64,000 nucleotides of DNA, taken from positions 2,108,001 through 2,172,000 of the forward strand of contig NZ_CP037933.1 of assembly GCF_004355225.1 (NCBI RefSeq), written 5' to 3'. Positions 48,224 through 56,178 of this stretch are shown here, piece by piece. This DNA comes from Flavobacterium nackdongense. GTDB lineage: Bacteria; Bacteroidota; Bacteroidia; Flavobacteriales; Flavobacteriaceae. A program made the translations under genes and the position numbers. The notes below the pieces were generated by a model, which made no database searches, was not told the DNA's origin, and worked only from the letters and a program-made list of their open reading frames with translations. The stretch's first letter is position 1. The number at the start of each line of letters is the position of its first letter.

Positions 48224-50437
48224 TTAAAACTTCAACGTCAACCCCACCAGAAAATTAGTTCCTGCTTGAGGGTAATAATACACATATCCACCACCATAAT
48301 CGGCTCCATTGGAAATATAATCTACATTAAAAATATTATTGACCAAGGCTGTAATCGCAATAGATTTAAAAATTGATTTGGTCGCAATTTCATAAGTGGC
48401 ATTCAAATCATTTACAAAATAATCCTTCAATTTGCCACTGGCATCGTCAAGATTGTTCATATATTGTTCGCTGACGTATTTAGATAACAAACTCAATCGA
48501 ACGGCGGGAATTGGCAAAAAAGTGAACATATTTCCGGCAATAAAATCAGGTGAATACGCAATATTGGTATTGCCCAAATTGGTTAAACTGCCATTTACAT
48601 CCGAAATAAAATCGACATTCTTGTTGCTGCTAAAGGTAAAATTGGGCTGCAATAGCCATTTTTCAGAAAGTTGAATTACCGCTTCAACCTCAAATCCCAA
48701 TCGGTAACTGTCGCCACTGTTCTGACGAATCGGATTACCCACATTATCGAGCTCTCCCGTTAAAACCAATTGATCTTTGTAACCCATATAGTAGACATTA
48801 GAGTTGAGTTGAATTTTTTCTGACTTGAACCTCCAACCCAATTCATAGTCATTGAGCTTTTCAGGTTTTGGATTTCCGTTTTGATAATCTGACCTATTTG
48901 GCTCTCTATTGGCTCTGGCATACGATAAATACAATTTGTTTTTTGTGTTTATATCATAATTCAAACCCGCTTTAGGATTGAAAAAATTGAAATTATCATT
49001 GACCACTCCCGTTTCAATACTAGCGGTCTTGTAGTGTACATTTCGGACTTGTAAATCGCCAAATAAGCTTATTTTACTTGAAATCTGATAGTTGGCTTTT
49101 GCAAAAACAGTACCGTCGGCTTTAGTCGAATAACTCGAATCATAAATAGCACCCGGCTGACTATTGGAAGGAAATTGCGCCCAAAGAATTTGGTCAAAAT
49201 GATCGCCTTCGTATTTATTATATCCTCCACCGAATATGAAATCTAATTTTTCAGCTTTATAATTAGCAGAAAATGTCGTACCGTAGAAATCGTTATCCAA
49301 CCATTTTCTGCGAGTATAATCTGTCGAAGTTATGGTTTTTCCGTCGACGGTAATTGGATCTAATCCCAGAAAAGTAAACTGTGAATCATCGGCATAATAA
49401 ACATTTGTATATTTCCAATCATCAACAAATTCTTCATAATATCCTTTCCCTTTGGTGTAATGCAAAGCTAGATTTGTACTCCAATGGTTGGCGATTTTTT
49501 CGTTCCAATGCAATTGATAGTGGTCTTGATTGTAATTATCGACTTGGTTATTATAAAACCCTTCGAAAACGCCATTACTATCGAATTTCTCTCCTACTGA
49601 ATTATAGGTTCTATCCGTTGCCAAGGTAGCGGCATCGATTCCGTTCCAAGATTGATAAGTACGTTCTTGGCCTCCAAAAACTAGGGCTTTTATTAAAGTC
49701 GTTTTGCCCACATAGGTTCCTTGTAGGAAATACGATTTCAAATTGGAACTCGCTCTATCAACATAACCATCCGATTTTAGCGTAGACAGACGCCCTGCCA
49801 GCTCAAAATGATCGTTCATAAGGCCAGTACTGAATTTTACGGTATTTTTATTGGTGTTAAAACTCCCAAATGAAGTCGAAATTTCGCCTGTGCTTTTCAC
49901 GGCATAATTATCTGTTAGCATATTCAAACTGGCTCCAAAAGCGCCCGCTCCATTGGTCGAAGTTCCTACACCGCGTTGCAATTGAATACTTTCTAGTGAA
50001 GAGGCAAAATCAGGCATATTGACCCAATAGGTTCCGTGACTTTCGGAGTCATTGTAGGGTATTCCGTTGATAGTTACGTTTACACGGGTGGCATCGCTAC
50101 CACGAACCCGGATTCCGGTGTATCCCACCCCGTTTCCAGCATCAGAGGTAGTAACAACTGAGGGTAAATAGTTCATCAAAACCGGGATATCTTGCCCCAA
50201 ATTGCGAGGTGCAATCTCTTTTTTGGTTAAATTACTAAAACTTACTGGCGTTTTTGTGGTGACTCGAACCGCCGAAACTAGGACTTCATCGAGTTGACTT
50301 ACTTTGGTGGTGTCTTTTTGTTTTTCTTGTGAGAAAGAAAAAATAGAAAATAGAAAATAGAAAATAGAAAATAGACGAATTAACAAGAAATTAGAAGGTT
50401 TCGTCTTTGTACTTTGTGCATAAAATAAATGGTTCAT
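48224..50437 (-). CDS. TonB-dependent receptor under TPP riboswitch control (probable thiamine uptake)
   Basis: 737 residues. A signal peptide (about 17-36, ending FSFSQE) is followed by a plug domain (VLVSAVRVTTKTP, then GIRVRGSDATRVNVTINGIPYND) and a ~600-residue beta barrel ending in aromatic Phe. It imports substrates across the outer membrane using TonB energy. Substrate is inferred from the TPP riboswitch about 105 bp upstream, so thiamine or a precursor is most likely. Part of the signal peptide (LFSIFYFLFSIF) is encoded by five tandem heptamers, so copy changes would break the frame. A terminator follows. Confidence 0.93.
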   Translation of the reverse strand: MNHLFYAQSTKTKPSNFLLIRLFSIFYFLFSIFSFSQEKQKDTTKVSQLDEVLVSAVRVTTKTPVSFSNLTKKEIAPRNLGQDIPVLMNYLPSVVTTSDAGNGVGYTGIRVRGSDATRVNVTINGIPYNDSESHGTYWVNMPDFASSLESIQLQRGVGTSTNGAGAFGASLNMLTDNYAVKSTGEISTSFGSFNTNKNTVKFSTGLMNDHFELAGRLSTLKSDGYVDRASSNLKSYFLQGTYVGKTTLIKALVFGGQERTYQSWNGIDAATLATDRTYNSVGEKFDSNGVFEGFYNNQVDNYNQDHYQLHWNEKIANHWSTNLALHYTKGKGYYEEFVDDWKYTNVYYADDSQFTFLGLDPITVDGKTITSTDYTRRKWLDNDFYGTTFSANYKAEKLDFIFGGGYNKYEGDHFDQILWAQFPSNSQPGAIYDSSYSTKADGTVFAKANYQISSKISLFGDLQVRNVHYKTASIETGVVNDNFNFFNPKAGLNYDINTKNKLYLSYARANREPNRSDYQNGNPKPEKLNDYELGWRFKSEKIQLNSNVYYMGYKDQLVLTGELDNVGNPIRQNSGDSYRLGFEVEAVIQLSEKWLLQPNFTFSSNKNVDFISDVNGSLTNLGNTNIAYSPDFIAGNMFTFLPIPAVRLSLLSKYVSEQYMNNLDDASGKLKDYFVNDLNATYEIATKSIFKSIAITALVNNIFNVDYISNGADYGGGYVYYYPQAGTNFLVGLTLKF
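50340..50374 (-). repeat. Five-copy AAAATAG heptamer repeat in the receptor signal-peptide codons
   Basis: Five perfect tandem copies (35 bp) lie just after the start codon of the TonB receptor. A seven-base unit shifts the frame on gain or loss of one copy, as in slipped-strand phase-variable genes. On the coding strand all three frames of the repeat encode the same hydrophobic cycle. Confidence 0.85.
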
Positions 50438-50539
50438 CCGTAAATAGTTTTACGAATAAAAGGGGGAATTATTCTTTTGTTAAATTAAAAAATGATTTGT
50501 TCAGATTTTTCGAATGACGTGCACTTCATCTTGAAATCT

Positions 50540-50620
50540 ATTTCCCTTAACAGCATTACCTGTTCAGGTTCGTTGGGTATAATCTCAGCTCGTAATTTAG
50601 AGCACCCCTTTGAGACGGTT
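50540..50620 (-). promoter_or_regulatory. TPP (THI-box) riboswitch
   Basis: Read on the minus strand the region has the conserved THI-element order: AGGGGTGCTC, GAGCTGAGATTATACCC, GAACCTGAACAGGTAATG and GTTAAGGGAA. The CUGAGA motif and the ACCC/GGGU helix are present, matching thiamine pyrophosphate aptamers. It lies in the leader of the TonB receptor gene, with about 100 bp before the ATG where an expression platform could form. Confidence 0.95.
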
Positions 50621-50665
50621 GCAAATATAGACAAAATTTTAATTGTTAAACAATTTTGAAAAAAA

Positions 50666-50932
50666 TCACGGAAAAAGATTGTAAATATTTTTTCTATGCG
50701 TAATCAAAATGAAATCGATTGTTTCATTTTCAATTTCAACACCAATTCTATAATCGCCAATTTTTATGCGATAATAATTTTTGTATCCTTTTAATTTTTT
50801 GAGGTTAGGAATTTCTGAAATATTTTTTGCCATTTCGCATTTTTCAATTGCTTTTGAAGTATTTTTTAATGCAATTGCGTTTCCAATCTTATCTAAACTT
50901 TTACTAAAACTTTTGTCAAAAGTTACAATCAT
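50666..50932 (-). CDS. RelE/ParE-family toxin
   Basis: 88 residues of the RelE/ParE type II toxin fold, with LKGYKNYYRIKIGDYRIGVEIE and the C-terminal ILITHRKNIYNLFP, which resemble RelE/YafQ-type mRNA interferases. Start ATG at 50930-50932 overlaps the stop of the upstream antitoxin gene by 4 bp, the usual operon form with the antitoxin first. The pair lies between ArfB and the TPP riboswitch, so it may be a later insertion in a thiamine-related gene group. Confidence 0.82.
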   Translation of the reverse strand: MIVTFDKSFSKSLDKIGNAIALKNTSKAIEKCEMAKNISEIPNLKKLKGYKNYYRIKIGDYRIGVEIENETIDFILITHRKNIYNLFP

Positions 50933-51129
50933 TTTTTGTTTAGTTTTTCAAAAACTTCATTTCTTGAAACTTTTTCCCCTGTTTTTTCATTTAAAATCAT
51001 CGCTCCAAGAAAATAATCCTCCTGTTGTTCAGCACTTAAAATTCTTCCTTCTTCTCCAAGTTTTTTGACTAACTCTAAAATAAATTTAGCGTTACTAGAG
51101 TTTTTGGTGTTTATAAGTAATGTTTCCAT
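50929..51129 (-). CDS. Antitoxin partner of the RelE-like toxin
   Basis: 66 residues from the ATG at 51127-51129 (METLLINTKNSSNAKFILEL). A longer reading frame to 51186 starts in a less likely codon. The short, charged, helical sequence and C-terminal KVSRNEVFEKLNKK fit small Bacteroidota antitoxins that neutralise RelE/YafQ-type toxins; I cannot assign a DNA-binding family. The stop overlaps the toxin start by four bases, so translation is coupled. It follows arfB by 85 bp. Confidence 0.7.
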   Translation of the reverse strand: METLLINTKNSSNAKFILELVKKLGEEGRILSAEQQEDYFLGAMILNEKTGEKVSRNEVFEKLNKK

Positions 51130-51213
51130 TTTTATCAAATTTGCAAAACAAATGTACAATAAATAATTATTTGTTTGAAGTTCCAAGCTTAAAGTTTAAA
51201 GTTTTTGAAACAA

Positions 51214-51615
51214 TTAATAATCTGGTTTCCTGCGCGATTTCTTTATCTCGGATAGATTCATTTTGTCCTTGATTCTTTTTCGAATAACTGATTTAGGGAC
51301 TTTTGTGGCTTTCCTAATTTTTGGAACTACGAGTCCAGCAGTGATTATATCCAAAAAACGTTTTATTACAATTGCCTTGTTTTTAAGTTGGCTTCGGTCT
51401 TCGTCACAATTCAAAATCAATATTTGTTCGGATGTTAATCTCGAAAAAAGTTTAGTTTCCAACAAGGCTTTCTCCTCTTCTGACAAGGCTTGGGAATTTT
51501 TCAAATCGAAAGACAGTACTACTTTCGAGGAAACTTTATTCACGTTTTGTCCACCAGCTCCACTACTGCGCACGGCTTTGAATTCTAACTCGGATATGAT
51601 TTTTTCGGTTTCCAA
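51214..51615 (-). CDS. arfB: Peptidyl-tRNA hydrolase ArfB-type release factor
   Basis: 133 residues with the GGQ motif in AVRSSGAGGQNVNKVSSKVVL, followed by a Lys/Arg-rich C-terminal tail (KSVIRKRIKDKMN and KKSRRKPDY) that enters the mRNA channel in ArfB/YaeJ proteins. It rescues stalled ribosomes by hydrolysing peptidyl-tRNA. The only plausible start is a TTG at 51613-51615, two bases after the upstream fusion gene's stop, so translation is coupled. The GGQ begins near residue 19, in line with the family. Confidence 0.9.
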   Translation of the reverse strand: METEKIISELEFKAVRSSGAGGQNVNKVSSKVVLSFDLKNSQALSEEEKALLETKLFSRLTSEQILILNCDEDRSQLKNKAIVIKRFLDIITAGLVVPKIRKATKVPKSVIRKRIKDKMNLSEIKKSRRKPDY

Positions 51616-51617
51616 AA

Positions 51618-53738
51618 TTATTGTGGTTGATGCGGTTCCTTCAGCAAATCGTTGACGGTTTTTACGGGATTAAATGTAATTAAAGGGACTTCAACAAAAA
51701 CACTAATCCATTTTGCCATCGCACCATTCCATAATCCTGGTAATTCATAGCTCTTTAAAGGCTTTCCGTCTTTGTTTTTTTTCACAATAAAACCGCTATT
51801 GGCATCGACAAAATCTAATAAATCAAACTTAATCCCCTTGTAATTCTTGATGCCGCAAACCAAATCAACAGGATTAAAATGGGTGGAACGAGAAAAAATT
51901 GTGGCTTGTTCTACATTTTTCAAGTCTATTTGCGAGGTTTCGATAATTTGTAAAGAAACAGTGCCTTTTTGATTTCGAATCCAGAACGGACCTCCACCGG
52001 TATCACCTTCGTTTCTCACCATCCCACAAATTCTAATGGGCCTTTCCAACATTTTTTTGATATATTGTTTCTGATATTCTAAGGTGTATTTAAAAACTTT
52101 TTTGGACACTTTACTGTTTAATCGGGTCTTGGCAAATGCAACAATTTCTTTCACATCAATTTCTTGGCCCTCATCGATAGCGCGCAAATAATCGAAAATC
52201 TGTTGTTGCAATTCTATCATAATTCCAGCCAATCCCTTTTTATATAAAGTATTAATCTCGACATGACTTTGAATAACATTATCGATGTTTTTGACAAAGA
52301 TCACATCCCCTTCCAGATTATTCAAATTTTCAATCAAGGCTCCGTGTCCTCCCGGCCTAAAAAGTAATTTTCCGCTTGCTTCGCGAAAAGGTCGGTTCGA
52401 ATCGTCAACAGCAAGGACATCGGTGGCTTTATTTTGATACGAAAAACTAACCTCTATTTGAGTTTGAGTTTCTGTTTCGACTTTTCTTTTTACATTTTCA
52501 ATGACCTTTTCAAAACCAGTTTGATGCGCTTCGGTCACAGTAAAGTGCAAATTTGAATGACCGTACGCACTCGAATACCTGGTACATTCATACAAATGTT
52601 CCTCGATAGGCGTGGCTATATGCTGTTTGTACTTATGAAAAGGGAGTGTCGCCTTGGGCTGGTTCGCATAATTAAAATACTCGGTCGAAAGCATCATTTT
52701 AATAAAATAGAAATTTTTCGTTTCTCTATCTAAAGTATTAAAATTAGAATGTACTTCTTTTAATTTTGAGGATATCTCTTCAAAAAAAGGAAATTTATCT
52801 AATCCAACTATAAAAACGGGCAATTCAGCAGCTTTTTTTCTATTGATATACGCATTAATACTCTCCTTCTCGAAATCAAATTCATTCAGAAACTCGTTCA
52901 AAAATTGAAACATTCTGCTTGCAGCACCTGAAGCGGGCACGAATTTTATTAATTTCAAATTCGTTTTGTTGGCATCAAAAAATTGCGCTTTTTGATTAAT
53001 CTCCTGATCTGAATATTTTACAATACCACTAGAAACTAGCGCTGGTTTGACCAAAACTGCTTTGGCAATGCCATTTTCGTAATAATCAATTTGTCTGAAT
53101 ATCTTTTTTAATGGGATACCATGTTCTCTTACTTGAAGAAAATCTGCCGAGGTAAACCCAAGTTTTTTTGCTTTTTCTAGTTCTTCAAGAATGCCGATTG
53201 CTTTTTTTAAACGAGACTCTTTATCGCCACTAAGAACAATAAATGGTTTTTTGTTAGCGATCAATGATTGTTTGAAAGCCTTAAAAACAGCGGCTCTACC
53301 TTCGGGTTTATCTCTCAAATCGTCTTTTTCCCAAGGGACATCAATATCGGTTAGAAAAAATAGATCGTATTCGTGTTTTCGTGCGGCTTTGTCCAGCAGT
53401 GGATCGCAATAATTATAATAAACTTCTGAAAAAACTTTGGTCACCATTAAATTGGTATCACAAAAAAGGAAAGATTTTGCTTTTGAAAGACTTTCGTTTT
53501 CTAGTTGTGTTTGACCAAAAGCAATGGGAAGCATATCGCTTAGTTCGCATATTTTTCTGGTCGTATCCCATTTTTTTTGAAGATAATCACGCGCAAACTC
53601 AGGAACCCAAGCGGTTTCAAAATGCTCAGCGAGTTGAATTGCTAGAGTAGTTTTTCCAGTAGATTCTGGACCGAAAAGGGCTATTTTTATTATTTCTGAA
53701 TCTCCAATATTTCGGACTTGTTTAAGATTTTTTTCCAT
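51618..53738 (-). CDS. NadR-type kinase fused to DUF4301 (nucleotidyltransferase-like)
   Basis: 706 residues. The N-terminal ~190 residues are a P-loop kinase of the NadR ribosylnicotinamide-kinase type (ALFGPESTGKTTLA; WVPEFARDYL; FCDTN). The remaining ~510 residues are DUF4301. Motifs such as VPASGAASRMF and RPGGHGALIENL plus VKNIDNV resemble UDP-sugar pyrophosphorylase sites, so I infer a nucleotidyltransferase fold. The two halves could phosphorylate and then nucleotidylate a vitamin-derived substrate. It overlaps the pnuC-like gene by 49 bp. The substrate could be nicotinamide riboside or, given the TPP-controlled receptor downstream, thiamine. Confidence 0.82.
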   Translation of the reverse strand: MEKNLKQVRNIGDSEIIKIALFGPESTGKTTLAIQLAEHFETAWVPEFARDYLQKKWDTTRKICELSDMLPIAFGQTQLENESLSKAKSFLFCDTNLMVTKVFSEVYYNYCDPLLDKAARKHEYDLFFLTDIDVPWEKDDLRDKPEGRAAVFKAFKQSLIANKKPFIVLSGDKESRLKKAIGILEELEKAKKLGFTSADFLQVREHGIPLKKIFRQIDYYENGIAKAVLVKPALVSSGIVKYSDQEINQKAQFFDANKTNLKLIKFVPASGAASRMFQFLNEFLNEFDFEKESINAYINRKKAAELPVFIVGLDKFPFFEEISSKLKEVHSNFNTLDRETKNFYFIKMMLSTEYFNYANQPKATLPFHKYKQHIATPIEEHLYECTRYSSAYGHSNLHFTVTEAHQTGFEKVIENVKRKVETETQTQIEVSFSYQNKATDVLAVDDSNRPFREASGKLLFRPGGHGALIENLNNLEGDVIFVKNIDNVIQSHVEINTLYKKGLAGIMIELQQQIFDYLRAIDEGQEIDVKEIVAFAKTRLNSKVSKKVFKYTLEYQKQYIKKMLERPIRICGMVRNEGDTGGGPFWIRNQKGTVSLQIIETSQIDLKNVEQATIFSRSTHFNPVDLVCGIKNYKGIKFDLLDFVDANSGFIVKKNKDGKPLKSYELPGLWNGAMAKWISVFVEVPLITFNPVKTVNDLLKEPHQPQ

Positions 53739-54322
53739 TCTAAATAACCATATATAGCAATAATTGTAAAAATTAAAAACTGAAAACTAGTAAATGTATA
53801 TCCTTTTGCAAAATACAAAGGAATGGAAATAATATCGCCAATGATCCAAAAAATCCAATTTTCGATTTTTCGTTTTGCCATCAGCCACATCCCGACAAAA
53901 AATAGTCCAGTCAAAAAAGTATCGATATAGGAATACCAATTTGTAAATTTATCAAAATAAAGATATACAATACTAACGAAAATGATTGTTAACACAAAAA
54001 TAAAGACTGCAGCCATTTTTTCTTTATTGGTCATTGTAGCAATAGGAAACTCGACCGCATTCCCTTTTTTACGTGTCCAATGATACCAACCATAAATACT
54101 CATTATAAAATAGTACACATTTATCATTGAATCACCCAAAAGCTCCCATTGCCAAAGCAAATAAGCATAAATTGATGTGCTAATTAAGCCTGTTGGAAAT
54201 ACCAAAATATTATCTTTCTTGGCGAACCAAACACTGATTAAACCGAAGATTGCTCCCGTAATTTCGAGCGCAATATCGATAGTTTCGTAGGTTTTGTATT
54301 GAGAAAAAAAATATTCGATCAT
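53690..54322 (-). CDS. PnuC-family vitamin transporter (PnuC or PnuT)
   Basis: 210 residues with about seven membrane helices and PnuC-family motifs: GLISVWFAKKDNILVFPTGL, an internal YGWYHWTRKKG and the later IGDIISIPLYF. The family imports nicotinamide riboside; close relatives (PnuT) import thiamine. The gene overlaps the downstream NadR-type kinase gene by 49 bp, as for a transporter trapped with its phosphorylating enzyme. The TPP-riboswitch receptor lies further down the same strand. Sequence alone does not settle which vitamin it carries. The palindrome array is immediately upstream. Confidence 0.85.
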   Translation of the reverse strand: MIEYFFSQYKTYETIDIALEITGAIFGLISVWFAKKDNILVFPTGLISTSIYAYLLWQWELLGDSMINVYYFIMSIYGWYHWTRKKGNAVEFPIATMTNKEKMAAVFIFVLTIIFVSIVYLYFDKFTNWYSYIDTFLTGLFFVGMWLMAKRKIENWIFWIIGDIISIPLYFAKGYTFTSFQFLIFTIIAIYGYLEWKKILNKSEILEIQK

Positions 54323-54339
54323 TTAATTTTCATTTTCGG

Positions 54340-54537
54340 TAGAGACGTTGCAGTGCAACGTCTCTATAATGTGTATAGATATTGCAATGCAATGCCTTTA
54401 TAATGTGTATGGATATTGCACTGCAACGTCTTTATAATGTGTTTAGATATTGCAGTGCAACGTCTCTATAATGTGTATAGATATTGCAATGCAATGCCTT
54501 TATAATGTGTTTAGACGTTGCAGTGCAACGTCTCTAC
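54340..54537. repeat. Tandem array of a palindromic element (six ~34-bp units)
   Basis: Six units follow one another, with a common core TTGCA(A/G)TGCAA and ending ATAATGTGT. The first, 54340-54366, is a near-perfect palindrome (TAGAGACGTTGCA, G, TGCAACGTCTCTA). The last unit closes at about 54537 and carries the TAG stop codon of GGGP synthase at 54534-54536. The core resembles a REP-like palindrome common in bacterial intergenic DNA. Confidence 0.85.
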
Positions 54538-55262
54538 GTTTTTTGATTAAAAAAATTAACATCCTTTTCGAACGCTGTTCCAATAACCACCAAATCAGCT
54601 CCTGCATAATAGGCATTTTGAATTCCTTGCAAATCTACAATTCCACCGCCTACAATTAATGGAATATTGATGTTTTGAGATACTTTTTTAATCATTTCCA
54701 TAGGAACGGCGTTTTTCGCTCCACTTCCAGCCTCGAGATAAATGAGTTTGTTGCCTAACATTTCGCCGGCTTGGGCAGTTGCCAATGCTAAATCAAAATT
54801 ATTTCTGTCTAAAGGTTTCGTTTGACTCACGCGTTCTACGGCAGTTTGGGTTCCACTTGAAATGAGAATATATCCAGTGGAAATAATTTCGAGATTGGTA
54901 TTTTTTAAGATTGGAGCTGCTTTGACTTGGTGTTCGATTAAAAAATCAGGATTTCTGCCCGAAATTAATGAAAGAAACAAAATAGCATCGGCTTGGTTTG
55001 AAATCTGCGATGGATTTCCAGGAAAAAGAACAATCGGCAAGGCCTCCTGCGAGAACTGCCTTATTTGTAGAATCAATTCGTCGATTATATTGTTGTGTAC
55101 TACGCTGCCGCCAATGAAGATGTGGGTTGCGGGTGATTGATTGATTTTTTCTACCAAAACTGGAACCGTATTCAAATCGATTTTATCGGGATCGAGAAGA
55201 ATGGCGAGCAATTTCTCGTTATTGGCTTTTGATTTTAGAATGTTGTTGTAGATGTTTGTCAT
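54534..55262 (-). CDS. Geranylgeranylglyceryl phosphate synthase family protein
   Basis: 242 residues of the GGGPS/PcrB TIM-barrel family. Visible are LLDPDKID, IFIGGSVV, VLFPGNP, SLISGRNPDFLIE, a strand with YLEAGSGA and the phosphate-binding GGGIVDLQG and ADLVVIGTAF. It joins a polyprenyl chain to glycerol-1-phosphate. Bacteroidota homologues are known, but lipid product and chain length here are not readable. The stop codon is inside the palindrome array, so the last residues may have been altered by repeat insertion. The upstream neighbour is the second phosphopantetheinyl transferase. Confidence 0.9.
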   Translation of the reverse strand: MTNIYNNILKSKANNEKLLAILLDPDKIDLNTVPVLVEKINQSPATHIFIGGSVVHNNIIDELILQIRQFSQEALPIVLFPGNPSQISNQADAILFLSLISGRNPDFLIEHQVKAAPILKNTNLEIISTGYILISSGTQTAVERVSQTKPLDRNNFDLALATAQAGEMLGNKLIYLEAGSGAKNAVPMEMIKKVSQNINIPLIVGGGIVDLQGIQNAYYAGADLVVIGTAFEKDVNFFNQKT

Positions 55263-55312
55263 TATTGGCGCACAGATAAAACGGATTTTTACAGATTGGC
55301 TCGGATTAATTT

Positions 55313-55948
55313 TTAATTTTCAAAGGCATACACTAAAGTAAATTTCTCGAATTCTTCAAAGTAAATGGAGAATACTTGTTTTATATTTTCGAATTCAAGA
55401 ATTGCGGTTGTTTTTTGGTCGCCGATTTCAAATGAATTGACTTGAATATGGTCTTTGAAAGAAATTCCTTTTTCGTTTCGGATTTTGAAGATTGCCTCTT
55501 TGGCTCCCCATTTTACCGTCAATTTTTTGATATAATCTTCGGCATCAAAACGTCTTAGGCGATTCAATTCAATTTTGTTTACGAATTTATCGGCAATCCG
55601 AATGATTTTTTCTCTTTGCATTTCGATGTCGATGCCTACGGTTTCATCGCTGATAATAATCGCCGAAAAATGATGCGAATGTGTGATGGAAACGTGTTTT
55701 CCATCATTGAAATAAGGTTTTCCAAATTGGTCGTAATGCAATTCGAAATCTGTATAACCAACTTCCTGCAAAAGCAAACGCACACTCAAAAAAGCCCGTC
55801 GGTGCATTTCGGATTTCATTGCGTTTAATCGAAGTTGGGTTTTTTCTTTCAGCACTACATTGCCCAATAATTCCTCTAGGGATTCGGTGATTTCCCAAAC
55901 TAGGATTTGAGTTGTGGAATTATAGTTAATCGTTTTATAAAGTGGCAT
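55313..55948 (-). CDS. Second 4'-phosphopantetheinyl transferase superfamily protein
   Basis: 211 residues with the superfamily hallmarks SITHSHHFSAIII, VGIDIEMQ and WGAKEAIFKI (WxxKEA). It transfers phosphopantetheine to a carrier protein. It differs from the NRPS-cluster transferase in length and motif spacing, and sits away from the cluster with GGGP synthase, so it is more likely the housekeeping enzyme for the fatty-acid carrier protein, though it could also serve the NRPS. The start ATG is at 55946-55948, with a structured intergenic block upstream. Confidence 0.88.
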   Translation of the reverse strand: MPLYKTINYNSTTQILVWEITESLEELLGNVVLKEKTQLRLNAMKSEMHRRAFLSVRLLLQEVGYTDFELHYDQFGKPYFNDGKHVSITHSHHFSAIIISDETVGIDIEMQREKIIRIADKFVNKIELNRLRRFDAEDYIKKLTVKWGAKEAIFKIRNEKGISFKDHIQVNSFEIGDQKTTAILEFENIKQVFSIYFEEFEKFTLVYAFEN

Positions 55949-55964
55949 AGTGACAACGAAATTT

Positions 55965-56045
55965 CATAGCCCTGATGGAAACGGCATCCTTTGTTGCCGG
56001 TGTTCGGCAACAAAGATATAGTGTACAGCAGGATTAGCTCCTTAA
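55965..56045. ncRNA. Candidate structured RNA or dispersed repeat upstream of ahcY
   Basis: CTTTGTTGCCG at 55989-55999 pairs perfectly with CGGCAACAAAG at 56005-56015 around GTGTT. A closing helix CCTG (55971-55974) with CAGG (56029-56032) makes a multi-helix fold. The block is GC-richer than its surroundings and lies between two divergent genes. Strand is undecided; I recall similar intergenic sequences in other Flavobacterium genomes, unverified. Confidence 0.45.
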
Positions 56046-56138
56046 AAAAATAAATTATTTCATTAAAATTCAAAAGATTAGGCTATTAAACATTTCATAA
56101 ATGTTCCCGAATGCTTTTTAAATTCTAAAGTTATTGCG

Positions 56139-56146
56139 TAAATTTG
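56139..56146 (+). promoter_or_regulatory. -7 box of ahcY
   Basis: TAAATTTG fits the Bacteroidota -7 consensus and lies 32 bases before the ahcY ATG. I found no clear TTG -33 element at the right distance. Confidence 0.45.
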
Positions 56147-56178
56147 CAAAAAATTTTACAATTACAAATATACTATAA

